Assembly (NCBI GenBank): GCA_018907035.1
Contig: JACCIC010000189.1
Span: forward strand, 411,001-475,000
DNA length: 64,000 nt
Origin: Sycobia sp. Sy_11
Lineage: Eukaryota; Arthropoda; Insecta; Hymenoptera; Epichrysomallidae
Reading direction: 5' to 3'
Below the pieces are notes generated by a model. It saw only the letters and a list, made by a program, of their open reading frames with translations, was not told the origin of the DNA and made no database searches. This document shows positions 1 through 11,549 of this stretch, in pieces; position 1 is the stretch's first letter; the number at the start of each line of letters is the position of its first letter. The translations under genes and the position numbers were made by a program.

Positions 1-320
1 GAGAGGCCCCTCTCTCTCGGCGACTGATTCGATTTTTCGAAAGTGAAAAGCGTCGCGAACGCCGCAGGAAAGGGTGGCTCGGGGGGTGGGGAGGGAGAAG
101 TGGCCGGCGGCGGAACGAGTCGCCCCAGATTCCGGGACGAGAGAACCGGCGCGGCGGCTCGCTCGCACACAGCAGGAAAAAGGAGCGGCGCCGCGCGTCG
201 ACTCAGGTGGCGCTGACCGTCGTCCTCTTTTCTTCACCTACCCTCCCTCCCCCGCCACGCACGCGGTCTTCTCTCACGCTCCCTCTCCTCTCCTCGGCCA
301 GACTCGCGCCATTGGCTCCA
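1..320 (-). other. DGAT1 3' untranslated / downstream flank (end not in window)
   Basis: This GC-rich and pyrimidine-rich sequence follows the DGAT1 stop codon. No AATAAA (TTTATT as printed) is present, so the cleavage site probably lies beyond position 1. Short ORFs here have no recognisable product. Confidence 0.6.
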
Positions 321-497
321 CTACACGACGGAGTAATCCTCGAGGAGGGTCTCGCCGAAATGGGTGACCACGTAGTCGTGGTAGTACATCATTATGCAGA
401 GGGGCTGCCCGATGATGAGGCTCGCCCAGACGACGATGTTCCCCCATCTGGCGCCCCAGTGCTTCTCCACGTATTTGCTGAGGACCGACAGGGGAAT
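321..497 (-). CDS. DGAT1: DGAT1 last coding exon (7 of 7 in this window), with stop codon
   Basis: This terminal exon is 177 nt, 58 codons plus TAG at 321-323, and starts in phase 0. It encodes IPLSVLSKYVEKHWGARWGN, a final hydrophobic helix (IVVWASLIIGQPLCIMMYY), then HDYVV and a short acidic tail ending in LEDYSVV. The segment GN--VW-SLIIGQP---MYYHDY is the conserved C-terminus of DGAT1 and separates it from the related sterol acyltransferases. The acceptor is CTGTCCACAG (AG at 498-499), with a clear pyrimidine tract. The length matches the usual DGAT1 C-terminus, with a slightly different tail. Confidence 0.96.
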   Translation of the reverse strand: MPLSVLSKYVEKHWGARWGNIVVWASLIIGQPLCIMMYYHDYVVTHFGETLLEDYSVV

Positions 498-1664
498 CTG
501 TGGACAGAGAAGCAAAAAATTTTAGTTAGGATGCAGTTAGCGCGCGTTAATTCGCGGTTAACGAGGGACAATTTACAACAACAAAACAGAACAAAAAAAA
601 AAACAACAAAAAAAAAATCAGGAAAGGTCCTGGTGATAAATAAAACGATTTATCAATAATATGTAGATAGCGTTAATGAACGCTAATAGTAATATTTATT
701 GCGGGCGCAGTTTTACCCTAAAGAGCGCCCGTTGTTAATCAATTTTTTTTTTTTTTTTATGAAAAAGCGCGTAAATTTAAAAGGTATCATAAATTTTAAA
801 ATTGCATCATTATATCATATTTATTCCCGTCGCCGAATTTCTGTAAACGCCCGACGTACACGGGCTGATATTCGTAAATAACGGCCGTAAATACGCTATT
901 TGTAAAAAAGGAAGAAAAAAAATCGCGGTAATGAAAACGCATTATATAGCCGTGCACGAAAATAATGACGCGCAATTTTGGAAATATTATTATTTTGCCT
1001 TTGAATCTCTTAAAAACATCCAGTGTATACGTAACTGTATGCTCTTGTAATTAAACAACGTCAAATTAGCCATTCATAATTTTGATAATAAAAATAATAA
1101 ACAAGGAAATTTATCAATGTAATGAAACGTTGTTTGTTGCTCTTCTTTTAGGCAGAGTTTTACGCGCCACAGTTAACGTTTATTTATACGTTTATTACAG
1201 TTTCCAAAGAGCGAAATAAATTCATAATTTTCTTATATGCTTCCAGTAATTATAAAAAGCAGTTTAGCCTGTCTTATTAAACCGAGTTATTTCTCGCTAA
1301 CCGTAAAAAAAAAAGCAGAAAACATTTTTATTATTAGGCCGCCGTTGGTCTCTTAAAAATAAAAAAGAAAAAAATAAAAAGAAGAACCTTAAAAAGTTAA
1401 TCAGATTTAACGGCCGCTAATAATAATTTTTAGGGTAAGAGCATAATTGGTGCTTTACGAGATTCGAAAAGCGGCTTAAATGCAAAAGGTCGGATGAGGG
1501 AAGAGACAGGGGGAGTGGGAGGTGGGGATGGCGGGAGGGGTCGGACAACGCCGCCACTCAGCGGCGCAGTTAAAAGATCTCGAGTGTAATAAGCTCGGTG
1601 GAACGAGGCGAGGGGATTTTGGGAGAGAGGGGATAAGAAACAGGCATCTCCCCTCCCTGCTTAC
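498..1664 (-). other. DGAT1 intron between window exons 6 and 7 (1.17 kb)
   Basis: The part from about 500 to 1450 is AT-rich with several A runs. The part from about 1480 to 1640 is purine-rich and GC-rich. I see no coding or structured element. It has GT at 1663-1664 and AG at 498-499 in transcript sense. Confidence 0.9.
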
Positions 1665-1815
1665 CTGGCCCATCATACCCATGAACGCCCAGATCTTGAA
1701 GGTCTTTAGCGGCACGCTAACAAGGTACTCGTGGAAGAAAGCGCTGATGAAGAAGACGGTGACGCTCGCCATATTCTTGTTGTAGCCCATCTCCACTATC
1801 GGTATGTACAAGTGC
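1665..1815 (-). CDS. DGAT1: DGAT1 coding exon 6 of 7 in this window, carrying the catalytic histidine
   Basis: The exon is 151 nt. A leading G completes the split arginine codon (AG+G), followed by HLYIPIVEMGYNKNMASVTV, then FFISAFFHEYLVSVPLKTF and KIWAFMGMMGQ. The histidine of FFHEY (codon at 1731-1733) is the invariant active-site histidine of the MBOAT family and lies in a hydrophobic segment, as expected. The acceptor is TTTTCGCAG (AG at 1816-1817). The donor is CAG|GTAAGC at 1659-1664, directly after the codon for Q. A (UUC)n tract in transcript sense (plus-strand 1891-1916) lies about 75-100 nt upstream of the acceptor. I chose the exon limits from the splice sites, and they keep frame with both neighbours. 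Confidence 0.97.
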
Positions 1816-1890
1816 CTGCGAAAATTTCGTTTTGGGCGATAGTAAAGAGGGGTTAAAAATGGGGACGGGCGGAGAAAGAGGAGGAGATGT

Positions 1891-1916
1891 AGAAGAAGAA
1901 GAAGAAGAAGAAGAAG
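1891..1916. repeat. (GAA)n microsatellite
   Basis: Uninterrupted AGA-AGA repeat. In DGAT1 transcript sense it is (UUC)n, 75-100 nt upstream of the catalytic exon acceptor. Confidence 0.95.
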
Positions 1917-3307
1917 TGAAGCAGTAAAAGGGGAGCGGGTCGTCGCGCCGTCAGCCAGTCTTCCGCGCCGATTATGTTAATTCGCTCTCAATGGAAATTC
2001 AGCGGGGAATCTGGCTAGATCCCCCACCCCCATCGGAGGGGTAGGGGAGGTTAAGGGGGCGGGGGGAGACAGTGGCTTAATTCCGGAACATCTGCATTCA
2101 ATTGAACAGGGAGCGCGATCGGTCGTGTGAGAGGAACGAGACGAATTTTTTTCTTACCTCGGTCTGATTTCGGGAGGTGGGGGAGTGAGCGCGCAAAACT
2201 TGTTGCTTTTCGGCAAAGTTCAGGATGCGAGCTTGTTTTTCTTTTTTCTTATGCGCAACGTCGGCGTACTTGCGAAAATATCGCCAAATTGCGGCGATAA
2301 ACGAAATTAGAAAGGACGTCAATAAAAATGTTGATAAAAATGTAAATGAAGTTGATGTGCGATAGGTTTGTAAAGCATTCTGTTGAAGCAAAAATATAAT
2401 CTAAAATATACTATTATTTACTATTTCGCATATACGGTATTCAATTTTATACTCGATAGCTTTTTTCTATTTTTTCGATACGACATTATTTATACATGTA
2501 TGTGTAATAATTCTTGTTGTTAAGCGTTCTTTTAATTTTCTATTACACTTACATATTTACGTACATTACTTTGAATTCTCGCATTGGTAAATAATTGAAT
2601 CAATTATTGATTTGTATCATCACAAAAAACCCTCACGCCCTTCATTCCATAATTCGAATATTTTTCAAATAAAATGACTTCGATTTATAGTATCCGAGTA
2701 ATCGATTGTATCAAATGAGAGTAAAAAGAGAGCGTAATTTACACTTCTAAAAAATTCTTCCAGAAGCAGTGCCGCACGCATTGTCCGAAGTAACAAACGC
2801 GAAGAATACGCGGAAGGAAGGAGGGTAAAGTCGAGCCAGCCGTGCGAAATGTATATTTCGGCAAAATTTACACGACCCGCGGCCTCTCCGCATGTAGCGA
2901 GCGCAAGATAAACGCCAAGATAAAAGGGAGCGAGAAACAGGAAGACCTACCCCCGGGGGAGAAAAGATTTTCCCGCTTCTTTCGGCGAGCATATATAAAT
3001 GTGTCTTTGGATCCGCGTGCGCGCGCGCGCGTCAGAGGACCGGTTGAAACATTCGTCGAGACTCGCTCTTGCGAGGAGGCGGTGCGCCGGGCGCGAGGTC
3101 GGTTCAAAGAGGAAAAAAGATGGGAGAAAAACAGAAAAAAAGAATGAAGGAGGGAAAGAGAAGCAACTCCTCCTCCCTTAGATACACGTGTTAAATTTCC
3201 TCGGCGGACGGTTGTTTCCGCCGCTGCTACGGCGCGAGCACTGCACTGCATGAAACTTTAAGAGGAGTCGCGACTAGGCGTGTGTAGATATGTGTGTATA
3301 TTTATAT

Positions 3308-3311
<4 letters not shown>

Positions 3312-3338
<27 letters not shown>
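3312..3338. repeat. (AG)n microsatellite
   Basis: Pure AG run. It faces the (TC)n run at 3585-3615 in inverted orientation. Confidence 0.95.
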
Positions 3339-3583
3339 AGGAGCGCCCCGCACCTTCAAGCATCCTTTCGCTTTTATATCGTTTACGGACACGGAGTCAA
3401 GGATCTGGAGGGGACGCAGCAGCTTCTCGCTGTCTCCCTCTCTCCCCCCTTTACACGAGTTCTACTTTATGCATGAACTAACTAGTATGATAATTTAGTT
3501 CCTTCTTATAAGGGGCGAAGCGCGAAGGAAGCTGGCGCGCGCGAAGAAGGTGAACTTCTCCTTCGTTTTTTCTCTGTCTCTCC

Positions 3584-3584
<1 letters not shown>

Positions 3585-3620
<36 letters not shown>

Positions 3621-3632
3621 ACACACACACAC
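3585..3632. repeat. (TC)n(AC)n compound microsatellite
   Basis: TC run with one interruption, followed by an AC run at 3620-3632. Confidence 0.95.
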
Positions 3633-5522
3633 TGTTTCTCCTCCCTTTTTCCTTCTCCCCAGCGTGGTAGCTTTACGCATCTGTCTCGAGATCCCTTTGG
3701 CCCTCTCGTCTCCCTGCCTTGGCTCAGTTAAACAATTTCCAGGATGTGTTTATTAACCAAAGGAAACGTAGGAAACACGAGCGGTGCGCAAACACGCTTA
3801 CACTTTCAAATTTCACCCACACCCCGGGACAGGTTGAGGGGCGCGTGGGGGTTTGGGCGCTACATTTACATGATTAGAGAGTGACCGTGTTCCTGCCCCC
3901 CTCCCTGCCAGCAGTTCCCGGCGCGAGCTCAACGTCAATTTACATGAATGAATTTTTGAGGACTCGAGGCAGCTTCCGTGAAAGGGTCTTCTTCGTCTTA
4001 AGGTCGATTCTTAAATTTTTCGCACCGATGTGCAATGTTAATTTGCTATGTTAAATATATACATAATCATAATCGGCAAATTCGATTATAAGAGGTTAAG
4101 GCGAACTTAATTACAATAATAAATTCGTAGCGGGACAATCGAATTTCAGAAGTTTTCAAATATTCTCATCGAAGTTCCAAGGGGCGAAGAAGACAACTAA
4201 AGAAACAATGCCCAGAAATCAGATTTACTGTACAATTTTTAATTGAAAAGTGATGATAAAATGTGTCTTCTTCCGTAAACAATGCATGACAGTCGTGCAC
4301 AGTCTATGCGCGTCTCCGAGAAATTTCTCGTACGACCGATAAGTTCCCGAGAATCAACGTTATTATTTTTCTCTTGGTGCCCCATATTTTAAGAGCGAAA
4401 TCTATCGAACATCAGAAATATCAGGATTTAACACGTTTCTCTATTAACCCAATTGATCAATGCTTTCGTTTTTTTTTTGGTAAACAACCCTACACCGCTT
4501 CTGCCCAGAGAAACGAATTATTCATCCTAATTTTCAAATCGAAGCCGCCGACCATTTGGGGAAAAAAACGCGTCTCCAAGAGCTCCTTGCTCGACAGGCA
4601 AATGGAAATAAAGAAGAAAAAAATCATAATAATAACAAAGAATGGGAATATTCGCGTCTCCCGTGTAAACGCGCGCGTTGCATTACAGTCTTCCCGTCTT
4701 CGGGCTCTCTAAAGCCCCCCCTCCCCCCGACGCCGCCGCCCACGCGAATAAATAGCTTTAAGCGAGTCGTCGAGCGAGAAGAAGACTCTCCCCGAGATGC
4801 ATATCGGCTTTTTTCCCATTTAAGGAAGTTGGAAAAGACGCTGCCAACGCCCGCGACGACGACGCCTCCCTCCCTCGCACCCTCGTCCCGAGACGATGGA
4901 TGCGGCAGCTCGCGTCATTTTTTTTTCTTTCTTTTTTCATCCTTTCTTACCTTCCCTTCGCCACCTCTCGGTATCTCCCGCTCGCGCTCTCTATTTCCCT
5001 CCCTATACGGTACATTTCGCGCGCGCGCTCCTCTGCGCTCCCGTACGACCAGCGAGACGTGGCTACGTGCCAGTCAAGAGGGCGCGCGGACGCGCGCGAA
5101 TGAACGCCCGAGCGCGCGCGAGATATACGAGCGACGCTCGCGATCGTAGGAGATGGGGCCGGCGATGCGCGCGACCGGGTGGTTGGGGCGGTGGAGGCGG
5201 GGTGGGGAGGGGGGCGTCGTGAGGGGCGTCGGGAGGTAAACCTAAGCTGACGCGCGTACGCCGGGCGCGAAACGCGCAAACACAGAGGCGCAGAGGCAGA
5301 TATACGCGAGGCGTTTCCGCGAGCGAGTTCCATGGAGATGGCAGGGATGGGAGGGTCGGGAATTACGAAAAATTTCGCGGGTGGCCTCGCTCGTGCCGCG
5401 CCGCTGTCGGCGTCTGGAAGCGGGGGGGGGGGCAGAGGCGAGCGCATAAACGGCCGGGCCATTTGCGCCACCGCGCGCCATCGCCGCCGTACGGAGTAAT
5501 ATATACATACATAGATATGTAC

Positions 5523-5542
5523 ATATATATATATATATATAT
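5523..5542. repeat. (AT)n microsatellite
   Basis: Pure AT run inside GTAT-rich sequence at the edge of a CpG-dense island. Confidence 0.9.
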
Positions 5543-7846
5543 GTGAGTGTGTATATATTTATACATCTACGCCGGAATTGTCGCGCGCGCGCGCGAGATA
5601 TGCTCTTCGCGCTACGGCTCTCTCAGCGCTCTTGCTCCCCTCCCCCTTGCCCCTTTTATTATTCTCACCAGCCGCGGCCTACGTTCCGTTTCCCTTTTTC
5701 CGTTTCTTCGTCTGTATAATGCATAGATGTGGAGAAATTGTCATCTTTGCCAGCGCGTGTATACACGTGTACATGCAGAATGTAAAATGTCTCGAAAAAG
5801 CTGTGGCCACGTTAGAACGGCGATTATGGTCGAGGTTGTTCGCAAAAGTTTTTGGTGCAAAATGTATTGTAAGAAAATCCAAAGATAGCGCAGACGGTGC
5901 GTGGGTAAGAAATATCGTATTCCATTGTAAAAATACAGTGAGAAAAATATTTGGTATATTCAAGCAAATATTTGGTTGAAAATATCATTAGAAACATTTT
6001 TTTTCAATCAAGAAAAAATTTTTAGATTATATTCAACTAAGTCATCGCATTGGAGTTTGTCATTTAAATATTTACTTGACTGTACTATTTTCTTTTCGGC
6101 TATGAAGACTACTAGGGCATAAGCAGACGGCGATATGTCGTAAAAAGATATATATATAGATATATGAGCAACGAACGCAAGTATTTCTAATACTTCCGGG
6201 GGGGGTGTGTTTAGGTTATAACGAGATGGCGCACTTATTTGTACACGGAATTTAATTACGTCAAACGAGATTACGATGCGGTGACTTCGTTCGTTTCACT
6301 TTGCAACGGGGGCGCGGGGCAAAAGGTTGAGAAAAAAAAATAAAGATTCTTTTTCGAGTGTCATCATTAGCATTGCTGCTAAACAGAGGTCGCGACCCCT
6401 ACGGAATTTATTTTCCTTCCTACCGGTGTCTCGTTTTATTGATTCTCTTTGCTGATTCGATATTAGTGCATCTTCTTTGCAATTTTTTTTTTTTCTTGGA
6501 CGATGGCCGATAGTCGGTCTTTTCAACCGCGTCGCCGCAGATTTCTCCACCGTCCAAATGAAGGGGAACACGTTTAGGACCGCTCGAGAAGGTTGTTCCG
6601 ACGCTCGGTTTCGATTAGTATGTATGGCGAGCAGCGGGCACCTTTCTGAATTAGCGAATTCGGTATTTGTTCCTTTTGTTTTTCGAAGAAATCAGATACC
6701 CTTGCGCAAAATACCGCGGCATTCACAATTCAGTGCGATGAACTGTAAGGATTTTACTCGTGCGCGCGGGCGACTCTCGTAAATAGCAAATATTTAAATA
6801 TATCGATGCGTGTAATTTTATTTGAAAGCATTAATAGAGGCCAAGTATGGCAATTATTTCGCGAAGATTCGCGGGAGGATTTAACGGCATTAACACGGGG
6901 ACACTATGAGCGCAAGTGGTAATGTATCTTTCGTTACTGAACTTGAGTCAACGAAATTGCCTTATGTTACGTCTATCGTTCTGAAATAAATATTGCTAAT
7001 ATTAAAAAGACACCATTCAATATTATCACCGTACTTATAAATTTAATTTAAAAAATGATTTGCTGCATAAATGAAGAACTAAGATTAATTCATTTCGAGA
7101 TCGATATTATTTTAATCGACAAGTTTATCCAACTCATATATATTGTATTTGTTTCAGTGTCACTACTAAAAAAATTCCAATAGATAGCCATTTCTGAAAG
7201 TTAAGTATGAAATGTTTGAAATCAATAATCGTCGAAACCGGTGCAGAAAATGCAAAAAATAGTAAAATTAACCAGGAAACGTAAAAACGAGAATAATAGT
7301 ACATATCGAGGAAGAAAATACAGTCGTCGGCGTTCCTTATCCCGTGAAATCTCCAGAATCGGCCGCGACTTCAACGCTGATCAGCATCGATCATCGAATC
7401 TCGTGTCGAGCACCTGCGAAGCACAGCTTCTTATCGACTCGCCGCCCTCTAGAGCGCATCTCGAGCGCAGACAGTCTCGCTGTCGAACGACCCTCGGCAA
7501 TACCTACCCCCTCCCCGTAAAAAATGAGCGACGACGTATTTATACCGAATCCCCCCCCCCTCCTTTCGAGTTCGTCGCCGTGTCGAAGTCGCTCTGTCTC
7601 TGTCTCTCTCTCCCTCCCTCTCCCTCTCACACGAGGGATTCGACGCCGCCGCGCCATCGTAGCAGCGCGCGGAGAACGTGAAGGAGACACTTTCCGTGAG
7701 CATAATTCTTAAACGACTCCTTATATTCCGCACTCGTAGGACGTCGCCGGGCCTCTCTGCATAATGCGCGCTCGCTCGCCCGCGGGTTCGCCGCGCAGAC
7801 GGGGACGGCTTTCAGCCCCTCGTCCCGAGAAGTTACTGGGATAGGC

Positions 7847-7879
<33 letters not shown>
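7847..7879. repeat. (GA)n microsatellite
   Basis: GA run with a single C interruption. Confidence 0.95.
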
Positions 7880-7880
<1 letters not shown>

Positions 7881-8237
7881 GAGTCCCATACCTAATATTC
7901 GTTATCAAAGGGAATTTGCATAGAAACTTTGTTTGTTCATTAAGGAGCGAATTAGAAATGAGCTGGCCCGAGCCTCGCCCCGCCTCGCTCGCGCAATGCT
8001 ACACGAGTAATTTTAGCCGGGCCCCGGGAAACCTCCTCAACCGCGCGAGCGTAAGGAGCCGCTGCTTCTTTAAATTCTCCACGTCGGACAAATTGCATTT
8101 GTCAAATTTATAATTCCCGTCTCGTTGCCGCGGGGGGGGGCGAGGGGGACGAGGTGGCGATGAGGGGGGGTGGTTGGGTGAGGACGCGCAGAGGCGAGGC
8201 CTCGAAATTATTCAAAAATGCCGTTGGCTTCAATTAA

Positions 8238-8255
8238 GCGCGCGCGCGCGCGCGC
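8238..8255. repeat. (GC)n run, possible Z-DNA former
   Basis: Eighteen bases of alternating G and C in a CpG-dense island. Confidence 0.9.
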
Positions 8256-9845
8256 TCCTGCAGTCGATGGTGGGGGGGGGGGAAGAGCGCGTCGACGCGT
8301 CGCGCTGGACGTCCGATGAGCTTAGCGCGGCCCGACAGCGGCGTGCGACCCGAGAACGGATAAAGTTAAAATTAACGGCCTTACGGTGACGTTGCGCGAC
8401 AGACCGGGCGTTGTTCGCGGAATTGCATTTCTTCAAGGGCTCTCATTTGTACACAATCCCCGTCTCTAGGAATTATTTCTCGGTAATCGTCGGCAACGCC
8501 TCCGTTTGCCCGTGCTTAATGTGCGGTGTAAAAAATTCCGAGGACGAAAACATCGACATTATCCAGTTACTCATCCAGCGAATTTCAATCAGTAAAATTA
8601 TTTTTATTCCTTTCTTAAAATAATTCTAAGCTTAGTGAGTTTCCATAGCTACTCAGAGCTAGTTCTTTTTTTCAAGCAGAAGGCTAATCAAAGGTACTAA
8701 TGCAGGACAGATAACGAGTACGCGTATAAGAGGGATTCTTAAATGGTCTAACGATTACGCGAAATTGGTATTTTTGAATATCTATGCGGCAGCTTGCTTC
8801 GTTCTTTTTTTAGAGATAATCCCAAGCAGTGGGACATAGCAAAATAGCCCTAAACATTTAATTGTAAATCTAAAGGCACTAGAAGTATTCGCTGGAAATA
8901 TGCGTTAGACTTAATTGTTTATAAAAAGATGCGCGATTGTTCAGAAACTTGCGACGAGTTTTATAGATGAGAGAATAGATCTTACGGATTTGTTCAACTG
9001 ACATAGTTTCTTATAGTTATAACTATACATAGTGACTGAAAGCTCAATGCATCGTAGCGCTGCTATTTCAAGTTTCTCAACTAATCTTAATATTCTCGTA
9101 TCGATCGCGACGCATCCGTCCGTTTTGAAAATTGGCCCATTTGCTTGGAAAATAAAGGATAAGAGATCCGTAACTGGCATACGAGAGCCCTATCGGCTCG
9201 TTGGCGGGGGCGTACGACGAAACCGGATACCGCCTTTAAAGAGCGAAACGCGCGCCCTCGCGCTAACGAAGTCTCCGCCGTCTTGGGTCTCTGCTGCTGG
9301 AAAAGATGCACCGACAGAAGGACCTCTTTTTTTCTTTGTTCGCTCTTTTATTAGCCCCCCCCCCGCGCGCCGCGCTCCGTACCATTTCAAGTTCCACACC
9401 CTCATTCCTTCCAGCCAAACGGAATATCTAGCTCCGTCGCTACGAGCGTTAGATAGGCTTCTTTTTTTCTACAAATTTTTTTTTTTATCGATATCTATAT
9501 TGAAACGAGGTCGTCTACGATTGAAATTTATCTTTATGCGACGTAGCGAAAGCCAATTGAATCTGTTAAATACGTAGGTCTGCCCGTATCGCGTACTTGT
9601 ATCACTGAAATATTACGGTTTGATATTGTGAACAGCAATTGAGGCGCATAATTACGACAAAATCCTCAAGTACACTTAATAATGTCTCCCTGTTAAAATT
9701 ATTGTATTATAAATGGCACTATCTCAAAAATAATGAATTTTTTGAAAACCAAATCTACGTCGGTCTACAAGTTTCCACCATTGACGATTGGTCTCAACGT
9801 TGATCTCGGCAGAAATTGTGTTTAATTAACAATTATGGACACGCC

Positions 9846-9919
9846 GATATTACTCTCATTTGACTCTTTATGCGATATTACTCTCATTTGACATATGACA
9901 TTTAACTCTCATTTGATAC
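9846..9919. repeat. Tandem repeat, period about 28 bp, nearly three units
   Basis: GATATTACTCTCATTTGAC occurs at 9846-9864 and again exactly at 9874-9892. A diverged third unit, TTTAACTCTCATTTGATAC, follows at 9901-9919. Confidence 0.8.
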
Positions 9920-10300
9920 AATTTTTCGATTTTATGGATACTCATACTTGAACAACTTATGTGGCTAAATGTTCAAATTTCCATTGAGCGTCAATGAATC
10001 TTATTATTTAAACAATTTATTAAAAAATTGAACACGCTTTCTAAGTTACAATAAAAATCACTATGCTTTCTTGCTTTAATAATGGCAGATGGGAAAGAGC
10101 TGGATATTATGCGAGTGATAAGTGCGATTATTATGCATCACTTGATTTTTTCTGAAAAAAAAAATCACTCACTCACCGTAACGCGGTTACATTGAAATTC
10201 GCTCAAAAAACTTTCTTTCAGTACCCCTTTCCAATCGAATCCATTACAGTTCTACCGTACTGAAAATTGTCAAATGAATATACCAACTTACGATTTTTCT

Positions 10301-10324
10301 ATTATTATTATTATTATTATTATT
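10301..10324. repeat. (ATT)n microsatellite
   Basis: Eight ATT units, about 280 bp downstream of the exon 5 donor in transcript sense. Confidence 0.95.
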
Positions 10325-10606
10325 CTTACAGTGGAACGCGTAATTTTTCCACAACGTCGAATACTGGGTAAAAGGAGTCAAGCGCACGTCTTGAAAAAGT
10401 CCCCCCTCCCTTTTTTCCAAAATCCCCGCGAGCTAAATGCGCCCTCCCCCCGGCACGCGGGCGCAATCGATAAAAGTACTCCCTCACGCCCCTCGGCTCC
10501 TTTTCATCGCCTCCCTTTCAGAAAGCGCAGTCGTCTTTCGAATCGTTCCCCCTCCCCCCGCCCCCCCACTCAACCCCGCAGACGCTCTACCCCTTTTAAA
10601 ACTCAC

Positions 10607-10785
10607 CTTACGGCCCAGCGATGAACCGGCATATTCCAGGTCCTCCAAAAGGTGTCGATGTTATTAGCGTTCCACCAGTCGCAATAAAAATTCCGATCGG
10701 CGAAGTGCAGCAGCTCCCCCATCAGATTCAGGTAGGAGTGAAAGGAGAGATAAAAAAAGCAGAGCCACATCAGATGGTTGGGTAT
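10607..10785 (-). CDS. DGAT1: DGAT1 coding exon 5 of 7 in this window, carrying the FYxDWWN motif
   Basis: The exon is 179 nt, begins in phase 0 and ends two bases into an arginine codon. It encodes IPNHLMWLCFFYLSFHSYL, then GELLHFADR, then FYCDWWN at 10669-10689, then FWRTWNMPVHRWAVR. FYxDWWN is the signature of the DGAT1/SOAT branch of MBOAT enzymes and is linked to acyl-CoA and substrate binding. The NMPVH-W--RH block leads into the catalytic-histidine exon. The acceptor is GAACAG (AG at 10786-10787), preceded in transcript sense by a U/C-rich stretch that includes CUCUCUC and a run of U. The donor is GTGAGT at 10601-10606. All motif residues are intact, so the gene looks functional here. 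Confidence 0.97.
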
Positions 10786-11000
10786 CTGTTCGAAAATAGA
10801 GAGAGAGAAAAAAAAAGCGACGACGAGGACGACGACGACGCCGTCGACGCCGAGGTTCGAGTTAAAAGGTGTGCGGATTTTCATGGAATTTTGAACGATG
10901 GCTACGGATAACGTTGATTTTTAGCAGACTGTCCCCGTCTCTCTCTCGCACTCTTCCATAGACTCGATTCTCTTCCATCCTATTTTCTCGCTGCAAACGT

Positions 11001-11013
11001 ATATGTATGTATG

Positions 11014-11064
<51 letters not shown>
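11001..11064. repeat. (GTAT)n(AT)n compound microsatellite
   Basis: A few GTAT units followed by more than 40 bp of AT. Confidence 0.95.
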
Positions 11065-11067
<3 letters not shown>

Positions 11068-11379
11068 TGTGCGACGCAATTTTAAAGGCCGTCAAAGGCC
11101 GGGAATGATAATAATCATAACAATAATAATTGCGAGCCACGCGGACAGACATCAATTCCACACTTTGCCGGTGTGCGACGCTCTCGCGCGGGGAGGCGGT
11201 GATGGGGAGGAGCAAAGCTGTTAGAAGTTGAATGATGGGAAAACGTGTTTTTGGGATGAAAGCCGTTATCGATCATTTAGACGATGCGCTCGTTAACAGG
11301 ATGCAAATTTTCCACCGCATACTCGCGCGCGAATTCGATCACCCTCCGGCCACTTTCTGTACTCTCCCCCGCCCATCCA

Positions 11380-11381
<2 letters not shown>

Positions 11382-11412
<31 letters not shown>
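11382..11412. repeat. (CT)n microsatellite
   Basis: Pure CT run. Confidence 0.95.
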
Positions 11413-11416
<4 letters not shown>

Positions 11417-11522
11417 TATTCCCCGGGCCCGCCGTCGCCCCGGGCGTGACCAAAATGATTCCGTAATTTGATATTTTTCCTTTGCACTGTAGTATAAAGA
11501 AATTGTATAGATATATGCGTGA

Positions 11523-11549
11523 TGTGTGTGTGTGTGTATGTGTGTGTGT
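11523..11549. repeat. (TG)n microsatellite
   Basis: TG run with one TA interruption. Confidence 0.9.

Larger units (their letters stand above)
1816..10606 (-). other. DGAT1 intron between window exons 5 and 6 (8.8 kb)
   Basis: The intron holds a (GAA)n tract near its acceptor, (GA)n and (CT)n arrays at 3.3-3.6 kb, and CpG-dense GC-rich islands at about 4.7-5.6 and 7.4-8.4 kb. It also holds a (GC)n run at 8238-8255, a 28-bp-period tandem repeat at 9846-9919 and an (ATT)n run at 10301-10324. The stretches 5.9-7.3 and 8.6-10.3 kb are AT-rich unique sequence. No gene was recognised. Confidence 0.88.

Noticed and set aside
2098..2391. Minus-strand ORF with a segment (RILNFAEKQQVLRA) reminiscent of LINE ORF1 C-terminal domains
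   Set aside because: Only about 14 residues resemble that family, the sequence on both sides does not continue the match, and no reverse transcriptase remnant lies nearby. A protein search could reopen it.
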